NCBI GenBank assembly: GCA_020249775.1
Contig: JADCFA010000031.1
Span: forward strand, 1 to 35,064
Length of the DNA: 35,064 nucleotides
Direction of reading: 5' to 3'
DNA from: Roseomonas sp.
GTDB lineage: Bacteria; Pseudomonadota; Alphaproteobacteria; Acetobacterales; Acetobacteraceae
Position 1 is the stretch's first letter. Each line of letters opens with the position of its first letter. The notes below the pieces were generated by a model. The model saw only the letters and a list, made by a program, of their open reading frames with translations, had not been told where the DNA came from and did no database searches. The position numbers and the translations under genes are program-made. This document shows, one piece after another, positions 34,906 to 35,064 of the stretch.

Positions 34906-35064
34906 AACCCAGCTCGGTTAGTTTGAACAGTTCTGGTGCGTTCCCTAAGTGTATTCCTGCCTTGGTTAGGCTGCCATCGGGATTGATGGCAGCGCGGTAA
35001 AATAGGCCTCGTCCGGCGTTTGCCCGTCAAGGCTCGAATGGGGCCGACGGGTGTTGTAGAAGCC
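34906..35064 (-). mobile_element. IS3-family insertion sequence, 3' end (cut by window edge)
   Basis: This is the 3' end of an insertion sequence whose body lies outside the window to the right. It includes an OrfB C-terminus and about 60 nt of non-coding end reaching into pdxJ. The exact terminal repeat was not resolved; the boundary is inferred from where the pdxJ frame loses similarity. The fragment is of another subgroup than the IS at the left edge. Confidence 0.75.
34966..35064 (-). CDS. IS3-family transposase OrfB, C-terminal fragment
   Basis: The minus-strand frame entering at 35064 reads GFYNTRRPHSSLDGQTPDEA then YFTALPSIPMAA and stops at 34966. The segment YNxRRPHSSLxGxTPxE is the hallmark C-terminus of IS3-family DDE integrase-type transposases. 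Only the last 32 residues are visible, so activity cannot be judged. Confidence 0.88.
   Translation of the reverse strand, partial: GFYNTRRPHSSLDGQTPDEAYFTALPSIPMAA

Overview
The window looks like chromosomal DNA of a high-GC alphaproteobacterium. The glyA-nrdR-ribD-ribE-ribB-ribH-nusB-thiL gene order, the tripartite tricarboxylate transporter, and families such as DUF1491 and V4R/DUF5943-like proteins point to Rhodospirillales, probably Acetobacteraceae (Roseomonas-like). The taxonomic placement is inference from gene content; no 16S gene is present. Both window ends lie inside IS3-family insertion sequences of apparently different subgroups.

Layout. 1-149: 5' end of an IS3 orfA. 277-2730: four co-directional accessory genes of unknown role, lower in GC, ending at an AT-rich stretch and a decayed flavin-reductase-like fragment. 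3021-10942 (minus strand): a tightly coupled housekeeping block (lipB, rpiB, glyA, nrdR, ribD, ribE, ribB, ribH, nusB, thiL), with most junctions overlapping as ATGA. The RibB protein carries a degenerate GTP cyclohydrolase II domain (RibBX type), and a 103-bp palindromic repeat sits between nrdR and ribD. 10973-15714 (plus strand): tRNA-Leu(GAG), the malic enzyme maeB, an MgtC-family membrane protein, and an overlapping VWA / J-domain pair.

15715-19785: mixed small operons: EamA transporter plus alpha/beta hydrolase, a 70-aa conserved protein, DUF1491, V4R plus NIPSNAP, and a PPOX-type flavoprotein. 19785-23741 (minus strand): inositol-monophosphatase family protein, small OmpA-like periplasmic protein, MotA/ExbB-like channel and MotB-like coiled-coil/OmpA protein. 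This appears to be a non-flagellar proton-driven envelope module. 23851-27021 (minus strand): tctC-tctB-tctA transporter, divergent from a plus-strand operon of M20 amidohydrolase, creatininase-family amidohydrolase and ketopantoate-reductase-like enzyme (27157-30112). The two together suggest uptake and hydrolysis of an amide or N-acyl compound.

30220-35064: a basic 170-aa protein, a 925-aa serralysin-type M10 metallopeptidase with a seven-repeat N-terminal region and C-terminal RTX repeats, an alpha/beta hydrolase, and a pdxJ fragment cut off by an IS3-family element. No CRISPR array, rRNA, integrase or recognised defence system was found. The best candidates for under-described biology are the four-gene accessory cassette (277-2730), the MotA/MotB-like envelope module, and the unusual serralysin architecture.
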